DNA from: Salvator merianae | Lineage: Eukaryota; Chordata; Lepidosauria; Squamata; Teiidae | Direction of reading: 5' to 3' | Length of the DNA: 64,000 nucleotides | NCBI GenBank assembly: GCA_003586115.2 | Contig: QVOM02000116.1 | Coordinates: 41,316,197-41,380,196 of the forward strand | The notes under the pieces: model-generated | Database searches by the model: none | Told to the model about the DNA's origin: nothing | What the model saw: the letters and a program-made list of their open reading frames with translations, nothing else | Position numbers and translations under genes: made by a program | Shown: in pieces, positions 1-13,290 of the stretch | Position numbering within the stretch: the first letter of the stretch is position 1 | Layout of the letters: each line of letters starts with the position of its first letter

Positions 1-19
1 AAAAATTGACGCCCAGCAG

Positions 20-683
20 TAGGAAAGGAGTCAGAACAAATCTGTTTTTATTCTTTCAAAGTTTTAAAAAGTAGCAGAGAGAAAAGAATAGATTTGATGT
101 CTAAAATCAACAACACACACTGTTATTTACGCCAAGCATACTAAAAGCTGAAACTAATGTTGCTACAACGTTCACCATACTGGATCAGCCTTTCCTAGAC
201 TCCGCAATATTTTCTACCATGATGGCCACCAGTCCTAAGGGGATACAAGAGTAATCTTATGGCTTGTGTGAAACAAGTACAGGCTAACAGTTTCTACTTC
301 CCTTTCCCACCCAGGGAGCAGAAAAGCAGGAACTATGCTTTCTGTAGGGCCGCTAATAAATTATGCCCATTAGAATTTCCTAGATCTATTCTCAAAAAGG
401 AAATAGTTCCCTTTCAGGCAGACTTATTTGCTTTAATTTACTTCAGCTATATTTCAACATCAGCAATATTTATGTCCCTCACAAGACTGCCATCCTGCAA
501 GACATACTATCCCCACTGAGTCACTCAATTTGTCTTTAAAGCTTTGCATGAATTCAAGACATTTTTTGAAGCTACAGTTCTCTCTCAGTTGTGGAAGTTC
601 CAGCAGTCTGGAACCCACAGGAGATTCTGTGACAGAGAAGGTTTCCAGCTTCAAAAGGATGCCCATTAACTTGTCGAGAGCTG
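20..683 (-). CDS. Candidate terminal exon of an unrecognised minus-strand gene
   Basis: Read on the minus strand, a good splice acceptor (T-rich tract then ttgcag, with a second AG 3 nt on) opens at 683. The frame runs 73 codons to a stop at 462-460 and begins ALDKLMGILLKLETF. It is helical and leucine-rich, with ordinary coding codons (many CTG, GAA, AAG). About 410 nt of A/T-rich sequence follow, with AATAAA on the minus strand at 52-47, as expected of a 3' UTR. It enters in phase 1, which matches the candidate exon at 1459-1534. It lies inside a CUL2 intron but cannot be a CUL2 exon: the residues do not match and the phase is wrong. I do not recognise the protein. A chance open frame remains possible. 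Confidence 0.42.
47..52 (-). terminator. Poly(A) signal AATAAA (minus strand)
   Basis: TTTATT on the plus strand reads AATAAA on the minus strand, about 410 nt past the stop codon of the candidate terminal exon. It would put cleavage near positions 20-35. Such hexamers are common by chance; the position after an open frame is what makes it worth listing. Confidence 0.35.
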
Positions 684-1296
684 CTGCAAGGAAAAAATAG
701 GCAAGGTGATATGCCAGTGTGAATTAATTTAAAACCAGAAAATGAACTACAAGGGCCAACTGAATTGTACCTAGGTGTGCTCCTGTTGCACTTTCCACTG
801 CTCCTTAGTACTGGTGTGCACACAAACACGAGAACATGTGAAATAAAAGGTCTCATGAAAACCAAACGGAAGACTGGGGTGCTTCCACATGATTGGGTCC
901 CTAAGGACCAGCTTGACATTTCAAGCAAGAGACTGCATGATTTTCTCACAGTGCTTGTTCAGTTCTCACAAGAAGTTACAAGTTTCCACAAACCAAAAAC
1001 TAAAAACAGAACTCTAATTAATGACTGTCCAGAATCAGACACAGGCCCTTAACTGTGGCCAGCATTTCATTTTTTAAAAATTGTTTAAAATTGGTGCAAA
1101 ATTCTATTCTGTTTAAAATAACTGTAAACCACTCTGAGACCTCAGGGTGAAGAAATGAATGAACCAAGTAACTGATATAACTATATTCTGATTAAACTGA
1201 AAGAGAACCAATTTCAGGACAATGGATATGTGAAGAATGTACTGATTGCATTTATGTTCTGCTTAGTTTTCTGAAGGCAACAAAAATTATTCAGGG

Positions 1297-1385
1297 ACTG
1301 GCCCATGGTCACACAGTGAGTTGCCACAGCCAATTCAGGATTTGAACCCAGGGACTCCCTCAGATCTTTGTAAAGCTGTAGTAAC
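1297..1385 (+). repeat. MIR/CORE-like SINE fragment
   Basis: The order 'tggcccatggtcacacagtg', then 'gatttgaacccaggga', is the conserved central and 3' part of tRNA-derived MIR/CORE SINEs found across amniotes. No flanking duplication is visible, so it is an old copy. Confidence 0.6.
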
Positions 1386-1458
1386 TTTTGTTTATTCTTC
1401 TACTAGGGCACAACTTCTACATTACCTTAATATTTGCTATTTTATATTTGATATTCAC

Positions 1459-1534
1459 AGTTGGGCACCTCTTCTTCTTTCGGCATTTTAGAAATATACA
1501 GTAACGATGACAAATGAAACTCAAGCATGGGCAT
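1459..1534 (-). CDS. Candidate internal exon (unrecognised gene, exon 4 of the 3' chain)
   Basis: An acceptor ctctgacacag leads into 25 open codons beginning MPMLEFHLSSLLYISK, entered in phase 0 and left in phase 1. That joins the candidate exons at 1933-2093 and 460-683. The acceptor is fair; the donor (T^GTGAAT) is weak, which lowers confidence. An alternative GTGCCC donor would break the frame. Confidence 0.33.
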
Positions 1535-1750
1535 CTGTGTCAGAGTATCCTAAACATGTGCAATATAAACAGTTTTACAGGAAATCTTAATACAAACTGA
1601 TCACAGCTCCCAGATTTCCAACTCTTAATTCCAACAAAATTACTCATATTAATAAACCCTGAACTTCTGTAGCCTTTGAAGCTTCCAGTAATGTGACTTA
1701 ACAGAAGAACAGGATTCAGCTGAAATTCACTGATAGAAAGGACCAGGAAT

Positions 1751-1827
1751 AGTTATCTATAGTGCTCTTGTGGCTTCTCTCATATATTAACTGACATGTA
1801 AGAGCCACAAGAGCACCGTAGATAACT
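1751..1827. repeat. Short inverted repeat (hairpin)
   Basis: The left arm (AGTTATCTATAGTGCTCTTG, then TGGCTTCT) and the right arm (AGAGCCACAAGAGCACCGTA, then GATAACT) pair over about 27 bp with few mismatches around a loop of about 22 nt. This is typical of a small palindromic transposon relic. It is followed by a TATAGTTA-rich tract. Confidence 0.6.
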
Positions 1828-1932
1828 GTAGATATAGTTACATATAACTATAGATACAGTTATATAACTGCTCAGTAAGCCTAAGGAAGATGTAGGAAAA
1901 TGAGGGATGCAGGAAACTCCATCAAGTGCTAC

Positions 1933-2093
1933 CTGTCCAGGAAGCAGAAAGTCTGCAACAATCTTAAGCACAGAATCACCTTCATCTCTTAGGACATATC
2001 TAGATGAGTAAAGTAGCCACAGATGAGTAGGATCAAGTGCCAGTAGGCAAGTGACACACTCCAGCAGCTTGCCAACATCCAGACCCATCCCAG
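1933..2093 (-). CDS. Candidate internal exon (unrecognised gene, exon 3 of the 3' chain)
   Basis: This 161-nt exon is open for 53 codons, entered in phase 1 and left in phase 0. It contains GMGLDVGKLLECVTCLLALD and then THLWLLYSSRYVLRDEGDSV. GC content and the share of G-starting codons are above those of the surrounding intron, as in real coding sequence. The donor CTGGACAG^GTAGCA is good; the acceptor ccatttag has a poor pyrimidine tract. The residue pattern suggests packed helices (HEAT/ARM-like), which is inference only. Confidence 0.4.
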
Positions 2094-3038
2094 CTAAATG
2101 GTACTTGGAACCTCAAGTTACTTGGTACCTGCTGCTGCCTTAACAGCAACGATGAGGGCAGCAGAAACCTTCCCACACCCTTTCTACACATTGGCAGCTC
2201 AAGGATCAGCTGACATTTGGGCAATCAGTGAGCGCACAAAGCTGTACCATAAGCATGGCTACTTCAAGCAGCACTGACTCTCCTAAGCCACACTATTTGT
2301 GGGGACAGTGTGACTAGATGATTCTCAGGACTTGGTCAGGAAATCCAGATTTTCTGCCCTGGCTGAAACCCTTCCATCCACATTTTGATGCCTAAGTTTG
2401 CAACAGTTGTGTATATAGATTGATAAGTTACTTGTTCACTTCATATAATGGCAACATAGAAATTTGAAAAACACATATGCCAACTGCCTGGATGAAAAAA
2501 GAGAGCAAGCAAGTGCCAGAAAGTACAGGCTAAAGGGGTAAGATGTGTCCTAGTAGAACACAGTATGCCACAGTATTTTATTCCTATAATAATAAATATT
2601 TAATTTCCAGTATACTCAGCAGGATTTTTTTTTATTTATGTAACTATTTATTTCACTAGCTGACAACTTTGCTAAATCATTAATTTGTTTTGCAATGTAT
2701 TCTCAGATTTCAGTAGCTGTACTGCATGTGGCTTGATAGGACATAATTTAAAAGATGCCAGGCCAAAACCCCTTGCACAAACAGGAAGCTAGCTGTATAT
2801 TCTTGGTCTTGGCAACAGGTTTGCTTAAAATGGAAGCCCAAAGATCCCTTTCCCCATGTTTTCTTGCCTCTCCATTTAAAATTAACTGAGAAGACCCGTC
2901 CTGGTCTCCGAGCTTATTTTTCAAGATGGTTATCTACCGTCCGCACATAATTAGATATAACAGTCTGACTTCTCTATGTGCTTGCTAACAAACTATAGAA
3001 TATACAAGGTTTGATATCACTGGCAATCAAGGCCTTAC

Positions 3039-3092
3039 CCTGGAACAAGGCTGCCTGACAGAGGTGGCTGAAGCTTGTACTGCTGCTCAGTT
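3039..3092 (-). CDS. Candidate internal exon (unrecognised gene, exon 2 of the 3' chain)
   Basis: This 54-nt segment has clean borders: acceptor gaatgtattacag and donor CCAGG^GTAAGG. One frame is open in phase 1-1 and reads LSSSTSFSHLCQAALFQ. The phase matches its neighbours at 3726-3825 and 1933-2093. It is too short to be convincing alone. Confidence 0.33.
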
Positions 3093-3315
3093 CTGTAATA
3101 CATTCAGAATTTCAGAAAGAATTCTAGATCTCACGCCAGTTCTTTTTTAAAAAGCATTCATACAATATTCCAAAATGCCTAATTCAGAGTAATTTAGAAC
3201 ATGGTTTTTGCTTACTAATGTTGTAGGCTAGAGTGCAAAAGCTCTACATTTAACTCAAGATGCAACACACTGTTGAAGAAAATATTAACTTTAGCACTCC
3301 ACTGACATCCACACT

Positions 3316-3560
3316 AAAACTTTATTTTATTTATGGAAAACATTTATATAACACTTCTTGTGAAAAGTATCTCAAAGCGGTTTACAGGAAAGATTAAACA
3401 AGGGTAAAAATAATCTGGGTGAAAGAGCTCTGTACCTTTAACTCAAAGGAGCCAGGTGGGGATGAATGGCAGCTCACAGAGGGAGGGGATTCAGCAGCTT
3501 AAAAGTACCTTCCTATCTGTGAAGTTGATGTAGATCAAGTATGGATGGCAGCTTGGTTTG
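3316..3560 (-). repeat. SINE/LINE 3'-end fragment of squamate type
   Basis: The stretch 'ttatttatggaaaacattta', followed by 'tctcaaagcggtttacagg', is the reverse complement of the usual 'gtaaaccgctttgag...aaataaat' 3' tail of reptile retroposons. The adjoining 3430-3560 (calls such as 'ggagccaggtggggatg') looks like more of the same insertion. Confidence 0.5.
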
Positions 3561-3725
3561 CAGACAGAAAGGCACCTTTTCCAATCTCCGACTTGTCTCT
3601 CTGCATGTGAGCGTATGTCCTTTGTCTCTATCTACCTCCTCACTGTAGGTTTTTGGTTGTTTTTTTTTAAATGGGAAGGCTTCTATAAAAGTAGGAAATA
3701 CGTCCTACTGAATAGCAAATCATAC

Positions 3726-3825
3726 CTTCCAACATAATCAAGGCAGCTGCCAAAGCAGGCCAATAAGGACCCAATGGTCTTCCAGCTGGATCATGGCAGA
3801 AGGCAGGATCTTCCATTCTCATTTC
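3726..3825 (-). CDS. Candidate internal exon (unrecognised gene, exon 1 of the 3' chain)
   Basis: This 100-nt segment runs from acceptor gaatacag to a strong donor TTGGAAG^GTATGA. The frame, entered in phase 0 and left in phase 1, reads EMRMEDPAFCHDPAGRPLGP then YWPALAAALIMLE. GC is near 50% and 13 of 33 codons start with G, which is coding-like. It starts only about 195 nt beyond the donor of the CUL2 exon at 4020-4102. CUL2 leaves in phase 2, and splicing to this acceptor hits TGA at once, so it is not a CUL2 continuation. Confidence 0.4.
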
Positions 3826-4018
3826 CTGTATTCATGGATGGCTCTACATAAAAAAACCCCTGCTCTGTTGCACATGTACTAAGATATACATTTCTTTAAA
3901 AAAAGAAATCAGTAGTGAACAGTTAGATATTTAGGGTCAGATTAGTACCATAAATACAGATGTATTAGCCCTCACACTTTTCCCTTCCCAAACACAGACA
4001 AAGGAATGAGGGTACTTA

Positions 4019-4174
<156 letters not shown>

Positions 4175-4706
4175 TTATATTAAAAGTGCACAGAACAAAC
4201 AAATGATATGGACTAAATGAACTATGATAAATGCTAAACACTAGCATCCCATCAGATGAGGTATGGATACTCAAAATACAACTTTTTTAAAAAAAAATCC
4301 TGTTACTCAAATAATGCTTAATGCATTGTATAGCAGTCTCCTATGGAGTAAAAACTCAAGAGCCACAGTTAATCTATAGTTCTTTTGATAGAAAACCACT
4401 ATTCCTTCCCAACCCTTGGGAAATAGCAGGTCTCTGCCAAAACCTCACAAATATACAAGTTACTATCTCACAAGTTGTGATGAAGACTTGTAAGCCCTAT
4501 TCATGAATATACAAATCTCATGGCTACAGAAGTTGCAAAGAAAGGAGCAATTACAAATAGCAACCAGCAATGGGCAGGGTTCTTGAAGCCTACTGAAAAA
4601 ATGATAAATGTATGAGTGTCTTATTGCAACAAACTATGAAGCCAGTAAATGGAACATGTATTGATCTAAAATGATCTAAAGCATAATTTTTAAAGGGCAG
4701 GAATTA

Positions 4707-4901
<195 letters not shown>

Positions 4902-5023
4902 CTAAACCAAGTTTGTGTTATTTAACTTAAGACAGAGCACATATTTTAGCATATACAATAATCAAAGTCAAAAATGCATGCATGAGATAACTACTAATAG
5001 GCACTAACTGAAATATTCACATA

Positions 5024-5489
5024 GGCTGCCTCCAGACAGTGCCAACATACACAGCTATTTAGCAATATTTCAGAAGAACGCATTTCTGGAATAACTGCTA
5101 ATTGCCGAGACAGCTGAGGAACTGTGTAGGGTAAGCCAAAGGACTTACCTTGCCTAGATACTTGCTTCTGCAATGTTGTGAGGCGTATATCTGGGTATTA
5201 GATACCTGGAAGTGCATAACCTGCCATTTTAGGTCCAGTTTGGCCCTACACATGCATGGCGGCCATTTCCAAATGGCAAGCAGCCGATAGTGCAAGCAGC
5301 TGTCCAGACAGGTAAGTGCTCTCGCTTTTTTATATAAAACCCAAGTTGGGAGTTGATTTTCCCTCAATAACATTATTGCAGGGTATCACTCCAATATCCC
5401 AGGGTTATGCTGTGATTGCCACAGAAGTGTGGCAATCACAACACAGCCCCAGGATAATCTCAAGTTTTACACCTCATCTGGATGCAGCC
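5024..5489. mobile_element. Non-autonomous DNA transposon (MITE-like) with internal hairpin
   Basis: It begins GGCTGCCTCCAGACAG and ends CATCTGGATGCAGCC; the ends are imperfect inverted repeats. Inside, 5400-5450 carries a hairpin (GGTTATGCTGTGATTGCCAC against GTGGCAATCACAACACAGCC). Similar GGCTG(C/T)(C/A)TCCAGA ends recur at 31,490 and 46,653. No target duplication was recognised. A 91-codon open frame inside it is not a gene. Confidence 0.45.
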
Positions 5490-6793
5490 ATAATAAACTG
5501 TGGTTTAGTGTTAGATAACCTTCATGTTCACTGATTATTCCTGTCCTTTATTCCTCTAGCAAGGTCATGAAGAAACTGAAGATTTGCTTCCATTTCCAAT
5601 TAAATGTGAATTTTCATTAACCCTCCCTATGTTTTAGGGAAACAAGTCAATTTCAAACCACAGTTTAGAATCCTTAGCTATTTTGTTAAACCAAGAATAT
5701 TACAGATGTTTTGGACTTTAATTCTTATCAGTTCTTCCTGATAATTGCTAATGTTTTGGGATAATGCAAAAATACCACATTGGCCTCCCTTATGATACAC
5801 TTACAGTTAATCATAATTGTGATTTTTGACATAAATTACTAGAGCTCACAGGTAGAGAATACAAACTGAATACAAGGAGAGAATTTTGATACCTATAGTT
5901 AAAAGAATTTTTAAAACAATGTGACAGTTGCAAAAACAAATCTATTTTAAAAAGTACGTACGGATTTGGATTCTGTTCCAACGTTCGGTAAATCGTTGTT
6001 AAATTTCTATCACTTGATTCAAGTATGAATCCTTATCAAATGCATTTTAATAAAATATACAGCAGAGCAAACTATAACAGCAGTTATGCTACAAGCACTA
6101 TTTGTTTTATTACAATTGCAGTAACATGAAAGGAAGTTTATTTGCCAATAGGTTTCAATGACAATATCTGGTGTCCCAAGATTGCAGCTCACTAGCACTG
6201 CTGTTTTTTTTACTCCATACCAACTTGCCCACAGTATGCACCCTACTTTTGCCACTCTTTTTAAAGATCAAAAATGAACACATATCACTTCCCATATAGT
6301 TAACATTATCTATATACAATCACTGGATCACAGCCTTTAAACACATGCCTATAATATAGGGAATACAGGTGTGCCAAATGTGTGTTTGATGAACGTGAAC
6401 AGAGTTTAGAGGCCCAGGACTGTTAAGTTCATTCACTAACAGTCCTGGCTATAATCAGTTGCACTTGCTTACTCACAAGTAGAACTGCAAGGCAGGGAAC
6501 TTAATCGCTTTCTTTCACACATACTTACTTCACATCCATGAAGAGTGTCGTATTATTCTTCTAGCATGTAATTGCTTTCGCCTCCCCCTGAAAGTATGGC
6601 AGACTCATACATTTAGGGTAAGGTTAAAGCAATCACATGGAAGAACAACAACAAAAGACCACCACCACCACCACCACCAAAAATGTGAAGTAAGTATGCC
6701 ATACAAGTGCTCAGCAATGCCCAGGATCTTCCTATGCCTTAAAGACGGACATTATGCAAAGCAGATTTCTTCTGAACTGATTACACAGATTAC

Positions 6794-6865
6794 CTGGTGA
6801 ATGAAGGGCTCTATCTAGATGATAAAAAGGTTTGTGCCACACTTCAAACTGGTAAGATTTTACTG
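6794..6865 (-). CDS. Candidate internal exon (unrecognised gene)
   Basis: Acceptor aatttatttgcag and donor CACCAG^GTAATC border 72 nt with one open frame (phase 1-1) reading VKSYQFEVWHKPFYHLDRAL. It lies between two CUL2 exons on the same strand. Weaker upstream segments at 9129-9185, 9301-9334 and 9493-9572 also connect in phase. The reading is protein-like, but the length gives little statistical weight. Confidence 0.28.
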
Positions 6866-7534
6866 CTGCAAATAAATTTGCAAACCAGTGTTTATGTTCA
6901 TGGGAGTTTGCTTAAAATAAGGTAAGCTGTGTGCCTCCTTCAGCAGGCATTCCAAAAAACAAAGTCCAAAGATGTGCAAATCAGATCAGCAACTGGATCT
7001 AACTGCGAGACGAACACTTCAGATAAGAAAAAGATGCTTTTTCTGATCTCTCTGTCCTCTTGCACCGTTGCTCTATCCAACCAAGGAAACACTCTGGAAG
7101 AGCATGGGGATGATGCTGAGGGCAGCAGAAGGGATCAACCAAAATCAGTTCCTCACACCCCTTCTCCAACAGGGTGCTTTCACTGGATCCAAATTTCTTC
7201 TGCAAACAGGAGGAGCACTTGCTCTCACGAAAAAGCAAGCTTGCATTCACCCCGAAGTTTTCTGTGCTATGTACAACAAAATTATATTCCCTGGAGTGGA
7301 TCACAGCATTTGGATGTTTTAAGTTCGATATCTGAGAATTATGGAAAGCATCATATATGCATTGAAACTAACTAAATAAAATAATGCCGGCACAGCTGTG
7401 AACTTGTCACAAATGACACACTTCATTATTTTGTCCCAAATTTATGTTTTGAAATCCAGTGTAACTTATCAGTTTTCCTTCAGAAGAGGTCTTTTGCATC
7501 TCTTATACTTTAAGCATCTTTCCCCCAAGATTTA

Positions 7535-7642
<108 letters not shown>

Positions 7643-7829
7643 TCATGAGAAGAAAAATATTAATTTTTTGGTACACACTATAGTAGCTGTATCTCAAAAA
7701 CACTAAAGAACTTAAATTTGTTTCGTGAATTAATTTCATGCAGACCTTACAGTTATCAACAGGGTAACAGCATGTTGCATTTAGTATTTTACCTTTTTTG
7801 TAAAAAAAATAAATAAATGCCTGTACCTA

Positions 7830-8021
<192 letters not shown>

Positions 8022-8552
8022 TCAGAAGTCAAGGTTGAAATACAGTACATTTCTAAGTTCTTAAAATTCAAAGTCAAATTGGATCTCAGCAGTAGAAAAT
8101 ATTTAAAACATTTTGACATGGTTTCAGGGAGTCAGGTGAACAGTCTAAGAGCACTAGGCATAAAGGTGTTCCTTGGAAGGACATTTCTGAGTATACAGGA
8201 AGAGCTGAAAAGGCAGTGCAAGCAGCTGCAGTGGAAACAGAGATCTGAAGAGCACCATTATGTTCATGCAATGTCATGCATGGATCATCCAGTCCTGTTA
8301 ATTATCCATTGTTTACAGTGTAATAAGGCTAGCACAAAGGAACACTAAACTTGTGGTAACATTAACATCCAAATACAACATGTATAAATATATAGTAACA
8401 AGAGTTTCGCACCAGAGCACAGTTACTCACAGATTTTCTATCACTAAATACTCTGTGTCATTTCACTACACAAACAGATGCTTGGGTAACAAAATCCCTT
8501 CTAGTACTAGCAGGCCCAACATCATAAAACAGTTTCTTTTCAACAAATTTGA

Positions 8553-8640
8553 TTGTTCATTTATTATGTCATGTTTATATCCTGCTCTACCCAAATGGTC
8601 CAGGACCTATTACCATAAATTGAAATATTTTGCTTCAGTT
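8553..8640 (+). repeat. Short SINE fragment
   Basis: The stretch 'tttatatcctgctctaccca' is the usual start of the 'tttatatcc(t/c)gc' segment seen in reptile retroposon tails. Only this segment is recognisable; flanks have decayed. Confidence 0.4.
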
Positions 8641-10093
8641 GGATAATGCCAGTTTCCTCCAACTACAACCATTAAGAACATGATAGCAGGTCATATGTAA
8701 AACCTGATTTTACTAAGAGTAGATAATCTATGAAGTGGGATACTGTTACTGCAACAGCTCCATTTCAAAGCATCACCATTATCTTTCCTCGAGGATACAA
8801 GAAACACCTATTGTAAAAAATATTTGTAACCCTATCAATTTGTTTCCACTACAAGTTGTCCAAAGTATAGAGGCCCGAAAGAAGCAAGAACTTTCCAGAA
8901 GGAACTGATCCATTGTTATTTTTTGTAAAATATCATTTGCTGTCATTAAATCAATTGTGCAGAATCACAAACAATGCAAGAGAACAAAAATCAAGACTTT
9001 TTAAAATAAAATGCTATCTCTAAAAAGCCACTTTAAATTTTTCAGTACTACAAAAAGTAGCATTTATGACATGCCATGAAGGTTCTGGGATTTCAATTAT
9101 TCTCCTAGTAGCTCTTATCAGGAAACACTCATAGCAATAAGCATGCAGTAAAAAGTCATTTGGAACTGATCAACTATATCGTGAACTGTGAATTACAGAA
9201 AAATAGAGAAGCAATATTTCTATGAACTATGAATCAAGGCTGTGAAAAAAGAAAAACTTTGCTAGGATCCTTGCTAGGTCTTCTAGCCAGGAGATCTCAC
9301 AGTTCCAAAATCTGGTGGAATCTGACTGGAAACTCTCCACAGGGAAAAGATTGACATGGCAGCTTAAAACAATTGGTTTAAAAGTTAAAAGCTTACTAAT
9401 CATAGTGCATTATCAATAGGATTTATTTGTAGAAAAGACTGAAAGCATAACCAGAGTTCCATCAAAATCAAAGTTCATTAAATCTCCAGTACCTTCCTTT
9501 CCTGATGATAGTACTCTATAGTTTCCAAGTCACACTTGGTGGAACAACAACAACACTTTTGAGTTTTAGAACCTATTGAAGCATTTACCATGTCTGGATG
9601 TAATTGTCCTGGTATCTTTTCCTGTTACTTAAGGACTCCGTTGAAAATGACTAATTTCTTATAAATTTTGGCTATCATCCTGAGCAGTCACAGCTTGGCT
9701 GAGACACTTCACTTATGCAAAACAACCATATGCACAGACAAGAATTTATACTTGTTCCTCTGTTTAGATCCCAAAACCCACTGGTTCTGCAAAATAAAAA
9801 ACATAAAGCACTCATTCAAAGATGGCTGCAAAAACTATCAAAAATAAAAACAGACAGAAAGAAACAAGAATTGTTTACTAGATGGAATGAATGAAGGCAG
9901 AATGACAGAACTGTGTGAAAAAGTCATCTGTCCAAAAAGCCATTTTTATTAGCCAATGAAAACAAATGGAAGTATGGGAATACAACTTTTGTCAATTAAT
10001 GAAATAGTCCCTTTAGAAAGTAAAACTAACTTTCTAAAAAGACATTCATAAAAAATTCAATAACTCCTGGCATCAGGCTCAGATATGGCATAC

Positions 10094-10262
10094 ATCTGTT
10101 GTGAGGACAGCAGACACTGAAGCAGTGCCAGAAATATCTCATTTCTGCAAGGGTTCATGCTAAATAGATCTGAAGGTCAAAAGGTAACAAAGTGAGTCAA
10201 TGCTTTAAATAAAAGCATCATGTGACCTCCAATTGCTCTTTCCAAGAATACTCAAAACTAGG
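10094..10262 (-). CDS. Two candidate exons (10262-10227 and 10144-10094), unrecognised gene
   Basis: The first (acceptor ctgtgttccag, weak donor GGAG^GTCACA) reads LVLSILGKSNW. The second (acceptor acccttgcag, donor CAGAT^GTATGC) reads NEIFLALLQCLLSSQQ. They join in phase 2 with each other and with the segment at 10885-10916. The second is strongly helix-like and could extend further (MYAISEPDARSY). Both are short, so confidence rests on protein-like residues and phase agreement only. Confidence 0.28.
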
Positions 10263-10752
10263 CTGGAACACAGAATCCAGAGTGTATCTATCTTGCTTGT
10301 AGCCTAAAAGAGGGGGTGTGCTAATTTAAAAAGTAGATTAAAACCTGATGGTAAGACCAAGATAGTCAGGACTTATGTAAGAAAATAAACAGCAATTGCT
10401 TGGACAGAACAACTTCTTTTTATCAAGCGGAAAACACAAAGATTTTTATCTCTAAGAAGCGAAATATACTAGGTCTATCAAAATGAAAAACACAGCATAG
10501 GCAGTTGACTTTTGTCCACCAATACCAAAAACCCATTAATGCCATCCCTTTCTCCACTGCTAACTTCAAGTATTGCCTGTTCATGTTGGTACTGGTGGAG
10601 TTACATGAATTCAGAAAAAAACAACAAGCAGTTTCAAAGCAAAACAAATAGCTTAGGTTCAGTCCATTGCCTGTTCAACTAGAACTATATTAAGCCTACA
10701 CAGCTGCTATCAATGAACCACCAGTAGACACTAAAAGTAATATAGGTCCTCA

Positions 10753-10855
10753 AGGTGTTGCCAGACTACAACTTCAATCAGCTAGCATGGTAGAGAATAA
10801 GGATGGGTGAAATCTGTAGCTCATCAACATCTGGGTGGCAAAAGATTCTCCAATC
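10753..10855 (+). repeat. SINE fragment
   Basis: The phrase 'gttgccagactacaacttca', then 'catctgggtggcaaaag', is the decayed 'actacaactcccatcag...catctggagggccaaag' segment common in amniote SINE/LINE tails. Further pieces are near 23.1 kb and 34.5 kb. Confidence 0.45.
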
Positions 10856-10884
10856 CCTAGGCATTCCTGGTTGAGGTAACTCAC

Positions 10885-10916
10885 CTGATTTGGTTCACAG
10901 CCACTTCCAACATGGT
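10885..10916 (-). CDS. Candidate microexon (unrecognised gene)
   Basis: Acceptor gcgttagtaacag and a near-consensus donor ATCAG^GTGAGT flank 32 nt reading TMLEVAVNQI, phase 0-2. That fits the preceding candidate (13291-13346, ends phase 0) and the following one (10262, enters phase 2). Its length alone proves nothing. Confidence 0.25.
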
Positions 10917-11452
10917 CTGTTACTAACGCATAAAAGGAATGCTCCCAACTAACCTCACGTGCTTGACTTCTATTATCAATTTGTAAGGACTGTTCCCTCA
11001 TTCAGCAGAAAGTCTTCTGGTACTGCAAAAATAAAGTCCTAAGTTTCCACCTATGTATACAAATGGGTTACATCTAGCTTACATAAATAAGAATTGCATC
11101 CACACTGATATCCTCCTAGAAAAATAGTTAGGATGGCTTAGAAAAACATGCACCTCTTCAATGGTCCTAAAACAAAACAATAGTGTATATCAGTAGGGCT
11201 GTCCCAGTGAAATAAAATTCAGCTTCAATGAAAACTAACTGCAAGAAATATAGCCCTGCTGATTTTATTGGCGAAACCTCAGTGAAGCTGAAAAGTAGTT
11301 CAGACAAGACTGATGTACCACCCAGACTCATGGCATGTTGTCTTTGGATAAATGCTGTCTGAGAACAAAAGCAGGAGCAGAACCAAGGAATGGCAGACTC
11401 TCAGTTGTAACAGTCTGGTTAAGAGCAGCTATCACAGAAAATGGCTTATTCA

Positions 11453-11685
<233 letters not shown>

Positions 11686-13290
11686 CTGCAAAAAAAAAAA
11701 AAAGAAAAAAAAAAGGAAAAATCCAATTTGTTAGTCTTGATTTTTAAAAGAAAGTTAGCTACAAAAAAAAAAATCAAGCCTATTGTTCAATTCTTTTTCC
11801 TTTGAACATCACTGTTCACTTTTAATTCATTAGATTGTACATTCCAAACAAACTATTGTGCTCTATTAACAAAGGCTTGGATTCTACTGGTACTCTCGAT
11901 ATTTGCTCCCAGAAGGCTGTTCTGCAGCACTTTCCCAACAAAGTGCATTGGTTCTCAACGTCATGTGATCCACACAATAACCATAAGTGGTGAATGTGAA
12001 ATTGAATCACAAAATAAGTAGTCACAATTATGAGATGGGAAGTGAGAAAAGCCTTGAAGAACTTAAGACCTGGCAAATTTCAAATTTGCCAAAAGTACTT
12101 AAGTGTATCTAAAGAAAGTACACAAAAATAGCAGAAGAAGCATAAAGAAAGGACCTGAATTGTTTCCATTTATTTCTTGAAAAATAAACACTGAATAACT
12201 TTCTTATCTCAAACTATGTATTATTGACATGTTTTATTTCTAAGGGCTATGAATTGTTTGAAATAGTTACCAGTTGTCATTATAGTACTAATCTGCCCCC
12301 CTATTAAATCTAAACCATGTTTTTCTTACACAGTGTATATTGCAAGCAAAAGAATTGACCAGCATATGATGCACTGGGTGGGACTATAAGGGCCAGAAAG
12401 CATAGAATGAGGTTACTGTCACAAATCAGACTCTTACCAAATGAAGCTTCATATTTAAATGCTGTAAAATTATTTCAATGTTCATATCCAAAAGCCAGGT
12501 CTCTAAACTGCTATCATGGATACTGCCCACAATAGATAAAGTAGTTAGGAACAAACAAGCCACAGTTAAGGTCTTGTTTGTTCACAATATATATGTATAT
12601 ATTTGAAACTTACTTCAAGTTATATGAAAGTACCACCAAACCAAATTGTTTACATGATAATACTGATTCTCCCAAAACAATTATTTATGCTATTGTATAG
12701 AAGATAGTAATGTCAGCTTTATCAAACCTAATACCCTCTATACTTCCATACTCACAGCAAAGGTAAATGAGTACCTGCTTATAGAATGTAATAAAAACAA
12801 GGAAGAAGCCATTGTAAATTTAAGAAACAAAGCGAAATACAACCATCGAAGTTGTCAAAACCCCCCAGTAAAATGACATTACCAAAGGGTTCCACTAAGT
12901 AAGTATTTTCATGGCAGTTTTTTCTTAGGAACAAATATAACAGTGTGTAAAATAAACTTGAAAACACAGATTACTATAATCAGTTAAGGCTTGCTAACAC
13001 TCTTCATTATGAACCAATTAACAAAACTCATAAGGCAATTGTTTTTAACACTTCTTAAAGCTAAGTATCTATAGTCAGGTTCATTTTTGTAATTCCACTT
13101 TGTAATTCTAAAGGATGACTCAGGATGAAGTGGAATTAAGGTTGTGTAATCCTAAACTGTGCAAAATATGGAGGAAGAATCCATTCAACACCAGGAAAAT
13201 GGTTCCAAGATATAAACTTTAAGAATATTAGAGTCAGAACAGATCAAAGGTCTGTCCATTATAATAGCCAGATTGTTCTAGGTAACTCAC

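Noticed and set aside
5098..5373. 91-codon minus-strand open frame
   Set aside because: Lies inside a MITE-like element and reads through its hairpin.
6658..6678. (CCA)n run
   Set aside because: Plain microsatellite; no coding frame of interest.
6525..6700. Exon-like segment reading KNNTTLFMDV before donor GTAAGTATG at about 6,535
   Set aside because: The donor region is one arm of a 16-bp inverted repeat (catacttacttcacat / atgtgaagtaagtatg), and its phase does not fit the candidate exon at 6794-6865.
12426..12465. Possible 25-nt minus-strand microexon (acceptor ataattttacag, donor GTAAGAG)
   Set aside because: Too short to support, and no phase partner established.
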